Source: Hyphomicrobiales bacterium (GTDB taxonomy: Bacteria; Pseudomonadota; Alphaproteobacteria; Rhizobiales; Aestuariivirgaceae). Taken from it: DNA of 64,000 nucleotides. The notes under the pieces were generated by a model. That model searched no databases. It was given only the letters and a program-made list of their open reading frames with translations, and was not told where the DNA came from. A program made the position numbers and the translations under genes. The stretch lies in the NCBI GenBank assembly GCA_025359265.1, contig JANYHB010000072.1:25175-89174 (forward strand), written 5' to 3'. This document shows positions 1 to 9,662 of this stretch, one piece after another. Numbering within the stretch: position 1 is the stretch's first letter; every line of letters begins with the position of its first letter.

Positions 1-71
1 TTCATCTGCTGTTCAGCTTCATCAGGTTAGAAATTGCTCAAGTTTAATGACATCAACGCCAGGAGTTTAAA

Positions 72-413
72 ATGAAACCGATATTGAATGTGACACTTGC
101 TGCGCTTCTCGCCGCCTCGACATTAGCCATTGCGGTGAGCGATGCCAATGCGATGAGCCGAAAGCGCTATTGCCAATCTTATGCACGCCGTGCGGCAGCG
201 CATGTTCAAGGTGATCATGTGGCCGGTGGCGCGGCCTTGGGTGCCGCAGCAGGCGGCGTTTATGGCGGATTGACTGGCGGCGGTGCAGCCAGCAACTTGA
301 TTACGGGCCTTGCGCTGGGCGCCGTCGGCGGCGGCATTGCTGGCGCGGTTGCCGGAGATGACGCCAAGAAGGAAGCCTATTGGAACGCCTATCACGATTG
401 CTTGGGTTATTAA
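72..413 (+). CDS. small exported glycine-zipper protein
   Basis: This 113-residue protein has a signal peptide of about 27 residues ending in Ala-Asn-Ala. The mature part has a Gly/Ala-rich stretch (about residues 50-95) with the spacing of a glycine zipper, as in small outer-membrane-associated proteins of proteobacteria. Single cysteines sit near the start (C34) and end (C110) of the mature chain and could form a disulfide. An AGGAGT ribosome-binding site lies 8 bases before the ATG. It converges on the LysE gene. The glycine zipper suggests association with the envelope, but the function is not known. Confidence 0.75.
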   Translation: MKPILNVTLAALLAASTLAIAVSDANAMSRKRYCQSYARRAAAHVQGDHVAGGAALGAAAGGVYGGLTGGGAASNLITGLALGAVGGGIAGAVAGDDAKKEAYWNAYHDCLGY

Positions 414-450
414 GCGAACGCGGGTTTAACCCAGATAACCCCTTAATTTG

Positions 451-474
451 TCATTCCCGCAGTGGCGGGAGTGA
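451..474. terminator. hairpin between convergent genes, extragenic-repeat-like
   Basis: TCATTCCCGC pairs with GCGGGAGTGA (one G-T pair) around a 4-base loop, between the stops of the glycine-zipper gene and the lysE-like gene. It may end transcription from both sides, although neither flank has a strong T-run. The sequence resembles the GTCATTCCCGC-type extragenic palindromes common in bacteria. Confidence 0.4.
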
Positions 475-494
475 CGACCAAAATTATTTACAGT

Positions 495-1139
495 CTAACT
501 GCGACCTTGGGTGAAGGCGATTTTCAGTGCAAACAGCGCAAAGACCCCGGCAAAGGTAAAATCAATGCCGCGCAACACTTTGGGCCGCGCCTTTAGCCAA
601 CCCACCAAGCGCTCTGCCACCAAGATTGTCGCAATCGAAAGCGGAATGCTCAAAGCCACAAAATAGAGACCCAAAAACAACAGTTTTTGCCTGATGAACG
701 GATCTCCCGCAGTGATAAACTGCGGCAGAAACGTGATGAAGAACAGAACCACTTTGGGGTTTGTCAAATTCACCATGACGCCCATCATGAACGAACGTGC
801 CGTGCTTGTTGCTGTGCCCTGTTTGGCCGCCACGTTCAGCGATGAGCCATGGCGCAGGGCATCCACCGCAAGCCACAAAAGATAGCCCGCGCCCACGATT
901 TTCAAAACCAGAAAGCCGGTTTGGGAAGCCGCAATCAGCGCAGAAATTCCAAACACGGCCAAGAATGTGTGCACAATGCAACCAAGATTTGCACCCATCG
1001 CCGATGCAATGCCAGCAGCGCGGCCAGAACCGATGGTGCGCGAGAGAAACAAGCTCATATCCGGCCCCGGTGTGGCAAACAGCAAGATGGAAGCAGCTGT
1101 ATAAGCGAGAAAAATGGGGAGGCTTGGCAAAAAATTCAT
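495..1139 (-). CDS. LysE/RhtB family amino-acid exporter
   Basis: This 214-residue integral membrane protein has about six hydrophobic segments. The N-terminal half carries the family signature ATPGPD at about residues 22-27. LysE/RhtB proteins export amino acids such as lysine, homoserine or threonine across the inner membrane using the proton gradient; which substrate applies here cannot be read from sequence. The length matches the family (about 205-215). It is transcribed away from the adjacent tRNA-Val, with no sign of an operon partner. Confidence 0.9.
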   Translation of the reverse strand: MNFLPSLPIFLAYTAASILLFATPGPDMSLFLSRTIGSGRAAGIASAMGANLGCIVHTFLAVFGISALIAASQTGFLVLKIVGAGYLLWLAVDALRHGSSLNVAAKQGTATSTARSFMMGVMVNLTNPKVVLFFITFLPQFITAGDPFIRQKLLFLGLYFVALSIPLSIATILVAERLVGWLKARPKVLRGIDFTFAGVFALFALKIAFTQGRS

Positions 1140-1182
1140 GATGCTTGCAACCTGGCTTTCAAATGGCTATGTCCGCCCCATT

Positions 1183-1258
<76 letters not shown>

Positions 1259-1275
1259 GCCTTTTCCCGTGCGTG

Positions 1276-2517
1276 CTAAACCACCGAATTTGGCTCTAGA
1301 TCAATCTTCGGCAATGGCTTGCCTTCGATCACGGCTTCCAGTGCGCGCAGCCGTTTGAAGATTGAAATGAGGGAAATGATCGTGGGCCACGAATTGATCA
1401 GAAACTGGAATGAACTCCGCACCTGATCAAACGAATTTTGCACCTGCTGCATGGGCCCCAAGGTAATTTTCTGGGCAACGAGGGTTGGGATCAAAACAAT
1501 AATGGGAAATATATTGTCGGTTTGCAGATAAAGAATGCGGCCCAGATTGAAATAGAGATAGTGAAAATAAAGGGTGAAATAATTCAGGCGCACATTGCGG
1601 AAGAACTCTGCCAGTGTTTCGGGCTGCGCCCGGGTGGGATCATCTTCGCCGTATACCAATTCTTTGCGGTAGGCGGCTTCCACCCGTTGGTTCTTAAATT
1701 CAAGCCCCGGCAATCTAATGCCAATGCTGGCCAGAAAGCCTGTGCCAAACAACGACCATAAAATGGCAGCGGTGACGAGGGGATAGGGAACAACGCCAAT
1801 GATGGGCAGTTCTTCCACATAATGCTCCAGCCCATGCAACACCGGCAAGAACGCAATCAACGTCATGAACGCATCAAGAAAACTGGTGCCCAGTCCTTCC
1901 ATGGTGCTGGAAAAACGCATTGTATCATCCTGGACACGCTGCGAGGCGCCCTCAACGGTGCGGATGGTTTGCCAATGCGAGGCGTAATATTCATTCATGG
2001 CGGTGCGCCAGCGAAAATTATAATGGCTGACAAAAAATCGGGTCAACGTGCCCACCACCACAGCGACCACTGCTATCCCCATAAACACCAGCAATGAGTT
2101 GATAAATTCTGAGGCCGGGGTGGGCCGAGATTTTGCCACTGAAGCCTGAATGAGATCATAAAACGGCCCGTACCACGCATTGATGGCAACGCTGACCTCA
2201 ACCTGAAAATAAGTTACAAATACGATGAGAGCCGAGCCCCACACTGACCAGTTGAACCATGGATGGGGCGACACCGTGCGCCACACCAGCCCAAAAGCCA
2301 AAACCACAAATGCGAAATATAAATAAAACCAAATGAAAGCAGCAGACCAAAAGCCCTGGATGCCGATGATGGGTGCCACCTCCGCCGGCGGATTGGCCAA
2401 GCCAATGATGCCGCCTGCACCTTTGGCCACAAAAAACCAGAACAATACGGCGATCAAACCCCAAAGGGCCGCTGACCCAAAGAAATAACGAGGGTTTGGA
2501 AAAAACGATCTGAACAT
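1276..2517 (-). CDS. sbmA: SbmA/BacA-family peptide transporter
   Basis: This 413-residue protein matches SbmA/BacA in length and in its N-terminal motif (MFRSFFPNPRYFF, then a hydrophobic segment). It has several membrane segments and the conserved central region with FRWRTAMNEYYASHW. The family is a proton-driven inner-membrane importer of proline-rich and other antimicrobial peptides; in rhizobia and Brucella it is needed for host infection and affects very-long-chain fatty acids of lipid A. An AAAGG site precedes the ATG. It is divergent from the Rsm22 gene, with only 80 bases between starts. The lack of an ABC ATPase domain separates it from the BacA-like ABC exporters. Confidence 0.92.
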   Translation of the reverse strand: MFRSFFPNPRYFFGSAALWGLIAVLFWFFVAKGAGGIIGLANPPAEVAPIIGIQGFWSAAFIWFYLYFAFVVLAFGLVWRTVSPHPWFNWSVWGSALIVFVTYFQVEVSVAINAWYGPFYDLIQASVAKSRPTPASEFINSLLVFMGIAVVAVVVGTLTRFFVSHYNFRWRTAMNEYYASHWQTIRTVEGASQRVQDDTMRFSSTMEGLGTSFLDAFMTLIAFLPVLHGLEHYVEELPIIGVVPYPLVTAAILWSLFGTGFLASIGIRLPGLEFKNQRVEAAYRKELVYGEDDPTRAQPETLAEFFRNVRLNYFTLYFHYLYFNLGRILYLQTDNIFPIIVLIPTLVAQKITLGPMQQVQNSFDQVRSSFQFLINSWPTIISLISIFKRLRALEAVIEGKPLPKIDLEPNSVV

Positions 2518-2597
2518 GGCGGCCTTTCAGGACTTGAGATTCGGATGATGATACTCTCTAATCTGAGAGGAAATGCAATGCTTGTCACGTCACCGTT

Positions 2598-3560
2598 ATG
2601 TCAACTGAAATTCCGGCCGCATTGCGTGATAGGCTCGCAAGCTGGTTGGCTGAGCAATCGCCCGCTGGTTTGCGGCAGCAGACAGAGCAACTGCGGCAAG
2701 CCTATGCGGGTGGCCAGAACTCGGCTTCGGTTGATCTGGCGGCTTATATCTCCACACGCATGCCTGCAACTTATGCCGCGATAGCTTTTGTGCTGCGCGA
2801 AGTGGCTTTGGTGCAGCCGGATTTTGCGCCTGCATCGATGCTGGATGTTGGGGCTGGGCCCGGCACGGCGAGTTTTGCGGCGCAGACCACATGGCCAAGT
2901 TTGAGCACCTTCATTTTGGTTGAGCAGGATGCGCGTTTTGCAGCCTTGGCTGAAACCTTGGCCAAAACACTTTTACCAACTCATGACGTTATAAGGCAAA
3001 ACCTTTTCTCTGCAGCACCGCAAGTTGATGCGGTTATTGCAGCCTATGTTTTGGCGGAATTGCCGAAAGCGCAAATCATGAAAGCCGTGCTCCATCTTTG
3101 GCGGCAAACGCAACACACTTTGGTGGTGGTAGAGCCTGGAACACCACAAGGCTTTGCTCGCGTTCGCGCCAGCCGTGATGCGCTGTTGGCGGCTGGGGCC
3201 TACCTTATCGGGCCATGCACCCATGCTCAGGCTTGCCCCATGGTCGCACCAGACTGGTGCCATTTCAAAACCCGGCTGCCGCGCAGCCGCGCCCATATGC
3301 ACGCCAAGGCGGCCTCTGTGCCTTTTGAAGATGAGGCATTCGCCTGGCTTGCCGTTTCGCGGTTTGCCGCACCATTGCCACAAGCGCGGATCCTTGCCCC
3401 GCCCCGTACAAACAAAGTGGCAGTGACCATGCGGGTTTGTGATGCGCTGGGCCTGCATGATGAATCATTTGCCTCGCGCCATAAGGCCACTTACAACGCG
3501 GCCAAGAAATTGAAATGGGGAGACTCGCTGCCCTTGCCGCGTGTGCCAGATGATGATTGA
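2598..3560 (+). CDS. Rsm22-family ribosomal small-subunit methyltransferase-like protein
   Basis: This 320-residue protein has an S-adenosylmethionine-binding motif DVGAGPGT at residues 83-90 in a Rossmann-like region. A later cysteine group (C-x6-C and DWCHF, about residues 207-225) is typical of Rsm22, whose mitochondrial relatives act in small-ribosomal-subunit maturation and carry a metal or Fe-S site. The bacterial proteins are less studied, so a role on the ribosome is inferred from the family. The gene overlaps the next one (mscS-like), and the two plus ridA and eamA form a coupled run. No good ribosome-binding site precedes the ATG, but no other in-frame start fits. Confidence 0.85.
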   Translation: MSTEIPAALRDRLASWLAEQSPAGLRQQTEQLRQAYAGGQNSASVDLAAYISTRMPATYAAIAFVLREVALVQPDFAPASMLDVGAGPGTASFAAQTTWPSLSTFILVEQDARFAALAETLAKTLLPTHDVIRQNLFSAAPQVDAVIAAYVLAELPKAQIMKAVLHLWRQTQHTLVVVEPGTPQGFARVRASRDALLAAGAYLIGPCTHAQACPMVAPDWCHFKTRLPRSRAHMHAKAASVPFEDEAFAWLAVSRFAAPLPQARILAPPRTNKVAVTMRVCDALGLHDESFASRHKATYNAAKKLKWGDSLPLPRVPDDD

Positions 3561-4866
3561 TCTCGAAACCTACAAAGCCATGGCGCAAAGCTGGTTGCAA
3601 ATTTTGCTGGGCTGGTTGAGTTCGCCACAGTTTTATGCGCAGGTGGGGGCCATTCTGGCCTGCTGGTTGCTGGCGCGCATTCTTGCGCGAACACTTTTGG
3701 CCCGCGTTGGATTTTTGCGCGAAGAGCCCAGCGAAGGGCGCCTCGCCAAAATTCTGCGCACGTTATACTCGTGCCGCGACTTGGTGCAGCCGCTGCTGCT
3801 GGTGTTCGCTTTGGCGGTTGTTGCACAAATTGCCGACCAGACTTTGGGCTCTTCCTTTCTGGTGCGGGCGGCGCAGAGCGTGGCGCTGATCACGCTGCTG
3901 CATAGCGCCATCAACCGCTTTCTGAAACACCCGTTGGTGAATGCCGGGGCGCGATGGATTGGCCTTCCGGCCGCTGCGGCTTATGCCTTTGGCTATATGC
4001 CCAGTGTGGTGAGTGGCCTGGATCACACCGCTTTGGAAGCCGGCAATCTGCGCATATCGCTGCTGACGATAATCAAGGCGGCAGCTTTTGGCGGCGCCTT
4101 GTTCTGGCTGGGCCGCGTTTCCTCGCGCGCCGGGCAAAGCGTCATTCGCAAGCAAGAGTCGGTTGATATTCAAACCAGGGAGCTTGCGGCCAAAGGACTT
4201 GACCTTTTTGTCGGCTGCTTTGCCGGTTTGCTTCTGCTTAATCTGCTTGGCATTGATCTTTCGATCCTTGCGGTATTCTCTGGTGCGGTGGGCGTGGGCC
4301 TTGGCTTTGGTTTGCAGCAAATCGCTTCCAACTTCATGTCTGGCTTGATCATCTTGTTGGAGCGTTCCCTGAAAGTGGGCGATTTCATCGAGCTTGAAGA
4401 TGGCCGCAGCGGGCATTTGAAGGAAATCAACATGCGCCAAAGCCGATTGGGCACGTTTGATGGCAAAGACATTATGGTGCCCAATGATCGTTTCATCACC
4501 ACGCGGGTGATAAATTGGACGCATGCTGACCCGCGCCAGCGCTATGAAGTGCCGTTCACGGTAACGTATGACACGGATCTTCATTCTGTGCCGCCGTTGA
4601 TTGTGAAAGCCTTGCTTAAAATCAAAGGCGTGCTGCGCGCACCGGAAATGCCAGAATGCGCGTTGAAGTCTTTTGGTGAAACCAGCGTGGCCTTCACCGC
4701 GAAATTCTGGGTGGAAGGCATCGATGACGGAGTGAACAGCTATACCTCTGATGCGTTGTTTGCCGTTTGGGATGCGCTGAAGGAGGCTGGCATCGCCATG
4801 AAGGCGCCACCGCCAAAAATTCAATATGCCACGGCACCTGTTGCCGCCAAGAAAGCGAAAGCATGA
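3550..4866 (+). CDS. mechanosensitive channel, MscS family
   Basis: The protein has about 438 residues. An N-terminal half with four or five hydrophobic segments is followed by the MscS pore helix and beta domain (VGLGFGLQQIASNFMSG, then the segment LKVGDFIELEDGRSG and a motif resembling VPND). These channels open under membrane tension and release solutes during hypo-osmotic shock. A GTG at 3541 is in frame, but ATG at 3550 or 3553, overlapping the Rsm22 stop, is more likely. The C-terminus is Ala/Lys-rich. The stop overlaps the ridA start (ATGA). Confidence 0.9.
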   Translation: MMIDLETYKAMAQSWLQILLGWLSSPQFYAQVGAILACWLLARILARTLLARVGFLREEPSEGRLAKILRTLYSCRDLVQPLLLVFALAVVAQIADQTLGSSFLVRAAQSVALITLLHSAINRFLKHPLVNAGARWIGLPAAAAYAFGYMPSVVSGLDHTALEAGNLRISLLTIIKAAAFGGALFWLGRVSSRAGQSVIRKQESVDIQTRELAAKGLDLFVGCFAGLLLLNLLGIDLSILAVFSGAVGVGLGFGLQQIASNFMSGLIILLERSLKVGDFIELEDGRSGHLKEINMRQSRLGTFDGKDIMVPNDRFITTRVINWTHADPRQRYEVPFTVTYDTDLHSVPPLIVKALLKIKGVLRAPEMPECALKSFGETSVAFTAKFWVEGIDDGVNSYTSDALFAVWDALKEAGIAMKAPPPKIQYATAPVAAKKAKA

Positions 4867-5243
4867 GAAGACTTATTTCATCCGGTTCCAGTTTCGAATC
4901 TTCGATAGGTTATTCGCGCGCCGTGGTGGACGGTGACTGGTGTTTCGTTTCGGGCACCACCGGTTTTGATTACGATACCATGGCGATTTCCGATGACGTG
5001 GTTACGCAAGCTGAGCAATGCTTCAAGAATATCATCAAAGCGATGGGGCAGGCAGGTTTTGAATTGGCAGACGTGGTGCGCGTGCATTATCTTTTGCCGC
5101 GGGCCGAGGATTTTGAACCGTGCTGGCCGATGCTGCGCGCATACTTGGGCGATATACGCCCCGCCGCTACCATGTTTGTGGCCGGACTTGCCGATCCGCG
5201 CATGAAAATTGAAATCGAAGTGACGGCCAAGAAAAAAACATGA
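4863..5243 (+). CDS. RidA/YjgF-family protein
   Basis: This is a 126-residue protein with the RidA fold pattern: an N-terminal SSGSSFESSIGYSRAVV segment, FVSGTTG, and the C-terminal strand ADPRMKIEIEV with the conserved arginine that binds the carboxylate of the substrate. RidA enzymes hydrolyse reactive enamine/imine intermediates made by PLP enzymes; RutC-like members act on other imines. The start is set by ATGA overlap with the mscS-like stop, and the stop overlaps the next start in the same way, so the genes are translationally coupled. Confidence 0.88.
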   Translation: MRRLISSGSSFESSIGYSRAVVDGDWCFVSGTTGFDYDTMAISDDVVTQAEQCFKNIIKAMGQAGFELADVVRVHYLLPRAEDFEPCWPMLRAYLGDIRPAATMFVAGLADPRMKIEIEVTAKKKT

Positions 5244-6133
5244 AACGCGGTCATGTCGCGCTGGCGGTGTTGATTGCTGCGATCTGGGGCTTCAACTTTG
5301 TTGCCATTAAACTGGGTGTGACGGGGGTTCCGCCGTTCTTCCTCACAGCGGCGCGCTTTTCCTTGGCTGCCTTTCCCGCCCTGTTGTTCATTCGCAGGCC
5401 GCAAGAAAATTGGCGCTGGGTGGCGGGTTTCGGTTTGATGCTGGGTGTTGGGCAATTTGGATTTCTATTTCTAGCGGTGCGCCTGGGGTTGCCGGTGGGA
5501 TTGACCTCCTTGGTGATGCAGGCCCAAGCGTTCTGGACCATGGTATTCGCCTGGATAGTGTTGAATGAGGTGCCTTCGACGCGCCAAATCTGGGGTGCCA
5601 GCATTGGCTTTGCCGGAATCGCCACAATTGCACTTGGCCGCTGGACGGGGCCAGATCTTGTGCCGTTGCTGTTATGCCTGGTTGCCGCAGCAGGATGGGG
5701 AGCGGCCAACATCATCTCCAAAAAAGCCAAACCGAAAGACACGTTGTCTTTCGTGGTGTGGTCCAGCCTTGCGGTGCCGTTGCCGATGCTGGTGTTATCG
5801 TGGATTTTTGAAGACCACGCGCAAATCATGTCGGCGATAACGGCGCCGACCCTGTCGGTTTTGGGCTCATTGCTTTATCTGGCGTTTCTCTCAACGCTGT
5901 TTGGTTATGCCGCGTGGAATTATCTCTTCAACCACTACGCCGCTTCAACGGTAGCTCCATTTTCCCTGCTGATCCCGCTGTTTGGAATTCTGGGCGGCAT
6001 CGTGGTTTTCGCAGAGCGATTTGACGTGTTTGAGTTTGGCGGTGCGGTCTTGATCATCTGCGGCCTGCTCGTCAGCAATTTTGGCAGCCGCCTCAAATTG
6101 AAAAAGGCGGAACCCGAAGGTTCCGCCAATTAA
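5240..6133 (+). CDS. EamA-family (DMT) exporter
   Basis: This 297-residue protein has about ten hydrophobic segments arranged as two EamA repeats. It begins with IWGFNFVAIKLGV, a hallmark of drug/metabolite transporters of the EamA (O-acetylserine/cysteine exporter) type. These proteins expel small metabolites; the substrate is not predictable. It is the last gene of the coupled Rsm22-mscS-ridA-eamA run. A strong inverted repeat lies inside its final codons (see the terminator at 6101-6127). Confidence 0.9.
   Translation: MKRGHVALAVLIAAIWGFNFVAIKLGVTGVPPFFLTAARFSLAAFPALLFIRRPQENWRWVAGFGLMLGVGQFGFLFLAVRLGLPVGLTSLVMQAQAFWTMVFAWIVLNEVPSTRQIWGASIGFAGIATIALGRWTGPDLVPLLLCLVAAAGWGAANIISKKAKPKDTLSFVVWSSLAVPLPMLVLSWIFEDHAQIMSAITAPTLSVLGSLLYLAFLSTLFGYAAWNYLFNHYAASTVAPFSLLIPLFGILGGIVVFAERFDVFEFGGAVLIICGLLVSNFGSRLKLKKAEPEGSAN
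6101..6127 (-). terminator. minus-strand intrinsic terminator inside the end of the eamA-like gene
   Basis: Read on the minus strand, GGCGGAACC pairs perfectly with GGTTCCGCC around a stable TTCG tetraloop and is followed by TTTTT. On the plus strand the same hairpin has no T-run. It therefore looks designed to stop leftward transcription entering from the 222-base gap before proS, where no minus-strand gene is evident. Confidence 0.6.
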
Positions 6134-6355
6134 TGGGTTTCTCGTTTATACTGGTGCTTCTTATGGTCACCAGATCGGCAGCAGCATTAGTTGCGCTTGC
6201 TCAATTCCTCCCTAGACTTGGGCTATCGACCCAATCTGTGTTCGCGGTTCTGTCACAATCAGGTGGGCTTGCCAAGTGAATAATGCAGCCCTGCTTGCCT
6301 TGACTCTCGAAAGCCCTAAAAGGCAATGAGTTTCAGTTAAAGACAGAGATTCTTG

Positions 6356-7681
6356 ATGCGCCTTTCCCAGTATTTTATGCCCATTCTGCGCGATGACCCG
6401 AAGGAAGCTGAAATTATCTCCCATCGGTTGATGCTGCGTGCCGGCATGATCCGCCAGGAAGCGGCTGGCAGCTACTCCTGGTTGCCGATGGGCTTCCGCG
6501 TTCTCAAAAAGATTGAGCAAATTGTGCGCGAGGAACAAGACCGCGCCGGTGCCATCGAAGTGTTGATGCCCACCCTGCAATCGGCTGATCTGTGGAAAAA
6601 ATCTGGCCGCTATGACGCTTATGGCAAAGAAATGTTGCGCGTCAAAGACCGGCATGACCGCGAAATGCTTTATGGCCCCACCAATGAAGAGGTGATCACC
6701 GATATTTTTCGTTCCGGCATTCAATCCTACAAAGATGTGCCGCGCAATCTTTACCATATCCAATGGAAATTCCGCGATGAAGTGCGCCCGCGTTTTGGCG
6801 TGATGCGTGGGCGCGAATTTTTGATGAAGGATGCCTATTCTTTTGATTTGACGGCGGAGGCTGGCCAGCATTCTTATAACAAAATGTTTGTGGCCTACCT
6901 GCGCACCTTTGCGCGGCTTGGTTTGAAAGCCGTGCCCATGCGCGCCGACACCGGCCCCATTGGCGGCGACAGCAGCCACGAATTTTTGGTTCTGGCCGAA
7001 ACGGGAGAAAGCGGCGTGTTTTTCGATAAAGACTTTCACGCCATGGACTGGGAAAACTTTGATATTGACTATGACGATGTGGGCGCGGTGAAAAACCTGG
7101 TAGCAGAATTTACCAGCAAATATGCGGCCACAGACGAAAAACACGATGTTGTCGAGTTTGATGCGCGCGTGGCAAAAGACAAGCAGCTTTCTGGCCGTGG
7201 CATTGAAGTGGGCCATATTTTCTTTTTCGGTGATACGTATTCCAAGCCTCTGGGCTGCGAAGTGCAAGGCCCTGATGGCAAGAAAGTTACGCTGCAATCC
7301 GGCTCTTATGGCATTGGCGTTTCACGCTTGGTGGGCGGCATCATCGAAGCCAGCCATGACAAGGGCGGCATCATCTGGCCGGAAGCCGTGGCCCCTTTCA
7401 AAGTTGGCCTGATCAACATCAAGGCCGGTGACGCTGAGGCTGATGCGGCCAGCGATAAGATTTACAAGGCCCTGCAAGCCAAAGGCGTTGAGGTTCTCTA
7501 TGATGACCGCGCCCAACCGGGGGGTGCGAAATTCGCGACCATGGATCTGATTGGCCTGCCTTGGCAAGTGATCATCGGCCCGCGTGGATTGAAAGACGGC
7601 ATGGCCGAAGTGAAGCACCGCAAAACGGATGCACGTGAAAATGTGGCGCTGGATAAAGTGGTGGAGAAATTCACGGCATGA
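6356..7681 (+). CDS. proS: prolyl-tRNA synthetase (short bacterial type)
   Basis: This is a 441-residue class II aminoacyl-tRNA synthetase that charges tRNA-Pro. It shows motif 2 ([14 protein letters not shown] region, followed by [21 protein letters not shown]) and motif 3 ([15 protein letters not shown]), then the anticodon-binding domain ([12 protein letters not shown]). The large editing domain between motifs 2 and 3 seen in E. coli is missing, as usual in alphaproteobacteria. An in-frame TTG directly precedes the ATG used here. The stop overlaps the lolC start (ATGA), a link conserved in Hyphomicrobiales. Confidence 0.97.
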   Translation: MRLSQYFMPILRDDPKEAEIISHRLMLRAGMIRQEAAGSYSWLPMGFRVLKKIEQIVREEQDRAGAIEVLMPTLQSADLWKKSGRYDAYGKEMLRVKDRHDREMLYGPTNEEVITDIFRSGIQSYKDVPRNLYHIQWKFRDEVRPRFGVMRGREFLMKDAYSFDLTAEAGQHSYNKMFVAYLRTFARLGLKAVPMRADTGPIGGDSSHEFLVLAETGESGVFFDKDFHAMDWENFDIDYDDVGAVKNLVAEFTSKYAATDEKHDVVEFDARVAKDKQLSGRGIEVGHIFFFGDTYSKPLGCEVQGPDGKKVTLQSGSYGIGVSRLVGGIIEASHDKGGIIWPEAVAPFKVGLINIKAGDAEADAASDKIYKALQAKGVEVLYDDRAQPGGAKFATMDLIGLPWQVIIGPRGLKDGMAEVKHRKTDARENVALDKVVEKFTA

Positions 7682-8982
7682 GCCTAGCCAGCACACGGCC
7701 TTTTGCCGGTTTTGAATGGATGCTGGCGCTGCGCTATTTGCGCCCGCACCGTGGCGAAGGTTTTGTATCGGTGATCACCATGTTTTCGCTGTTGGGGATT
7801 CTCACCGGTGTGGCCACGCTGATTGTGGTGATGTCGGTGTTCAATGGTTTCCACGAAGAACTGCTGGGCAAAATCCTGGGTTCCAGCGGCCACGCCGCCA
7901 TTCTGCGCAGCGATGGTTCAACGATCCAAAATTATGATGCGATGGCTTCTCGCATTGCCAAGGTGGCTGGCGTCACATCTGTTCTCGCCCTCGTTGAAGG
8001 CCAGGTGCTGGCCTCATCGCCACGGAATTCCAGCGGTGCATTAGTGCGTGGCATGAGTGAGAAAGATTTGGCCTTGCTGCCCGACATCAACAACAAGGAT
8101 TTGAAAACCGCGCTTGGCAATTTCCCCAACATTGATCCACAGCCCACATTCAACGGCTTGGAAAAAGCCGCCGGCGTTATCATCGGCGAAGGCATGGCGC
8201 GTCGCCACCAACTGGTGCTGGGGGCAAATTTCAATCTTATCGCACCGGACGGGCCCGACACACCGGTTGGCAACATTCCGCATTCGCGCAGCTTTCCCGT
8301 GGTTGGCATCTTCAAAGCGGGCATGTCTGAGATTGATGACAATGTGATTTTTCTGCCGATTGGCGAGGCCAAGGATTTCTTCGCAACGGAAAATGGCGCC
8401 ACCAGTTTGCAAGTGATGGTGCAAGAGCCTGACAAAGTGCAGGGCCAGGTTGCAGCCATTCTGGCCGCCGCTGGCCCCGATATTTTGGTGCAAACCTGGC
8501 AGGCCCGCAACCTTGCCTTTTTCAATGCACTGGCGGTGGAGCGCAACGTGGTGACCGTGGTGCTTTCTTTGGTGGTGTTGGTTGCCGCACTCAACATCAT
8601 TTCAGGCCTCTATATGATGGTGAAAGACAAAGGCTCTAACATTGCCATTCTGCGCACCATGGGGGCTACCAGCAGCACCATTATGCGCGTGTTCTTTTTG
8701 GTGGGCGCGATCATTGGCACGGTGGGGACTTTGTCGGGGCTGGTGATTGGCGTTTTAATCTGTTGGAATGCGGAGAACATTCGCAAATTGGTTCAATGGA
8801 TTTCAGGTGTTGATCCCTTCAATCCGGAATTTTACTATTTGGCGCAGCTTCCGGCCCGCATCAATTACACGCAAACCTTTGCGGTGGTTCTTTTCGCACT
8901 GCTGTTGTCTTACGTGGCCACGCTTTATCCGGCATGGAAAGCCTCAAAGCTTGATCCGGTTGAAGGCCTGCGTTCCGCATGA
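7678..8982 (+). CDS. lolC: lipoprotein-releasing system permease LolC/LolE
   Basis: This 434-residue protein has the LolC/E layout: one N-terminal membrane helix, a large periplasmic domain (about residues 50-270), and three C-terminal membrane helices in an FtsX-like domain ending in [16 protein letters not shown]. With LolD it extracts mature lipoproteins from the inner membrane and hands them to LolA. Only one permease gene is present, as is usual in alphaproteobacteria, so it probably acts as a homodimer (sometimes called LolF). It is coupled by ATGA overlaps to proS upstream and lolD downstream. Confidence 0.95.
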   Translation: MSLASTRPFAGFEWMLALRYLRPHRGEGFVSVITMFSLLGILTGVATLIVVMSVFNGFHEELLGKILGSSGHAAILRSDGSTIQNYDAMASRIAKVAGVTSVLALVEGQVLASSPRNSSGALVRGMSEKDLALLPDINNKDLKTALGNFPNIDPQPTFNGLEKAAGVIIGEGMARRHQLVLGANFNLIAPDGPDTPVGNIPHSRSFPVVGIFKAGMSEIDDNVIFLPIGEAKDFFATENGATSLQVMVQEPDKVQGQVAAILAAAGPDILVQTWQARNLAFFNALAVERNVVTVVLSLVVLVAALNIISGLYMMVKDKGSNIAILRTMGATSSTIMRVFFLVGAIIGTVGTLSGLVIGVLICWNAENIRKLVQWISGVDPFNPEFYYLAQLPARINYTQTFAVVLFALLLSYVATLYPAWKASKLDPVEGLRSA

Positions 8983-9662
8983 GTTTGAAACCGACTTTGC
9001 AACTCTCTAATGTGTCGCGCACCTATGGTTCTGGCGAACGTGCTTTGAAGGTTTTTGAACACCTGTCACTGCACGTGGCCGCAGGTGAGATTGTGGCGCT
9101 GGTGGGCCAATCTGGTTCCGGCAAGTCATCCCTGCTGCATATCGCGGGGTTGTTAGAGAAACCATCTTCTGGTGAGGTTTTTATCGCCGGGCAAAATTGT
9201 TCGGCAATGGATGACAATAGCAGAACCGCTGTGCGTCGCTCTGGCATCGGGTTCGTTTATCAGTTTCATCATCTGCTGCCGGAATTTTCGGCGTTGGAAA
9301 ACGTCATCATGCCGCAGCTGATTGCCGGAGAGCCAAAAGCCAAAGCCCATGCAAGAGCCAAGGACTTGCTGGGTCGCATGAAGCTGGAGCATCGCTTGGA
9401 ACATCGCCCCGCCGAACTTTCTGGCGGGGAACAGCAACGCGTTGCGATTGCCCGGGCCATCGCCAATCGCCCTTTATTGCTTTTAGCCGACGAGCCCACC
9501 GGAAATCTCGATCCACCCACGGCTGAATTGGTGCATCAGGAATTCTTGCGCATGATCCGTGAGGAGGGCCTTGGCGCGTTGATTGCCACGCACAACGTGG
9601 AATTTGCCAGCCGGATGAGCCGGATGTTGAGAATGGTGAATGGTGCGCTGGTTAGCCACTAG
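8979..9662 (+). CDS. lolD: lipoprotein-releasing system ATPase LolD
   Basis: This 227-residue ABC ATPase has a Walker A GQSGSGKS at residues 43-50, a signature [15 protein letters not shown] near residue 146 and a Walker [13 protein letters not shown]. It powers the LolC-type permease encoded immediately upstream. The ATG overlaps the lolC stop. The 3' end overlaps the start of the transglycosylase gene by 23 bases in another frame. Confidence 0.96.
   Translation: MSLKPTLQLSNVSRTYGSGERALKVFEHLSLHVAAGEIVALVGQSGSGKSSLLHIAGLLEKPSSGEVFIAGQNCSAMDDNSRTAVRRSGIGFVYQFHHLLPEFSALENVIMPQLIAGEPKAKAHARAKDLLGRMKLEHRLEHRPAELSGGEQQRVAIARAIANRPLLLLADEPTGNLDPPTAELVHQEFLRMIREEGLGALIATHNVEFASRMSRMLRMVNGALVSH

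Noticed and set aside
3763..4824. Long antisense frame of 353 codons opposite the mscS-like gene
   Set aside because: It is a shadow of a well-supported gene; no ribosome-binding site, basic composition and no domain pattern.
6163..6279. Plus-strand frame of 38 codons in the proS leader
   Set aside because: No ribosome-binding site and no similarity pattern; kept only as a note for the possible small RNA.
6212..7297. Antisense frame of 361 codons opposite proS, running into the gap before proS
   Set aside because: Almost entirely a shadow of proS; the part in the gap has no coding features.
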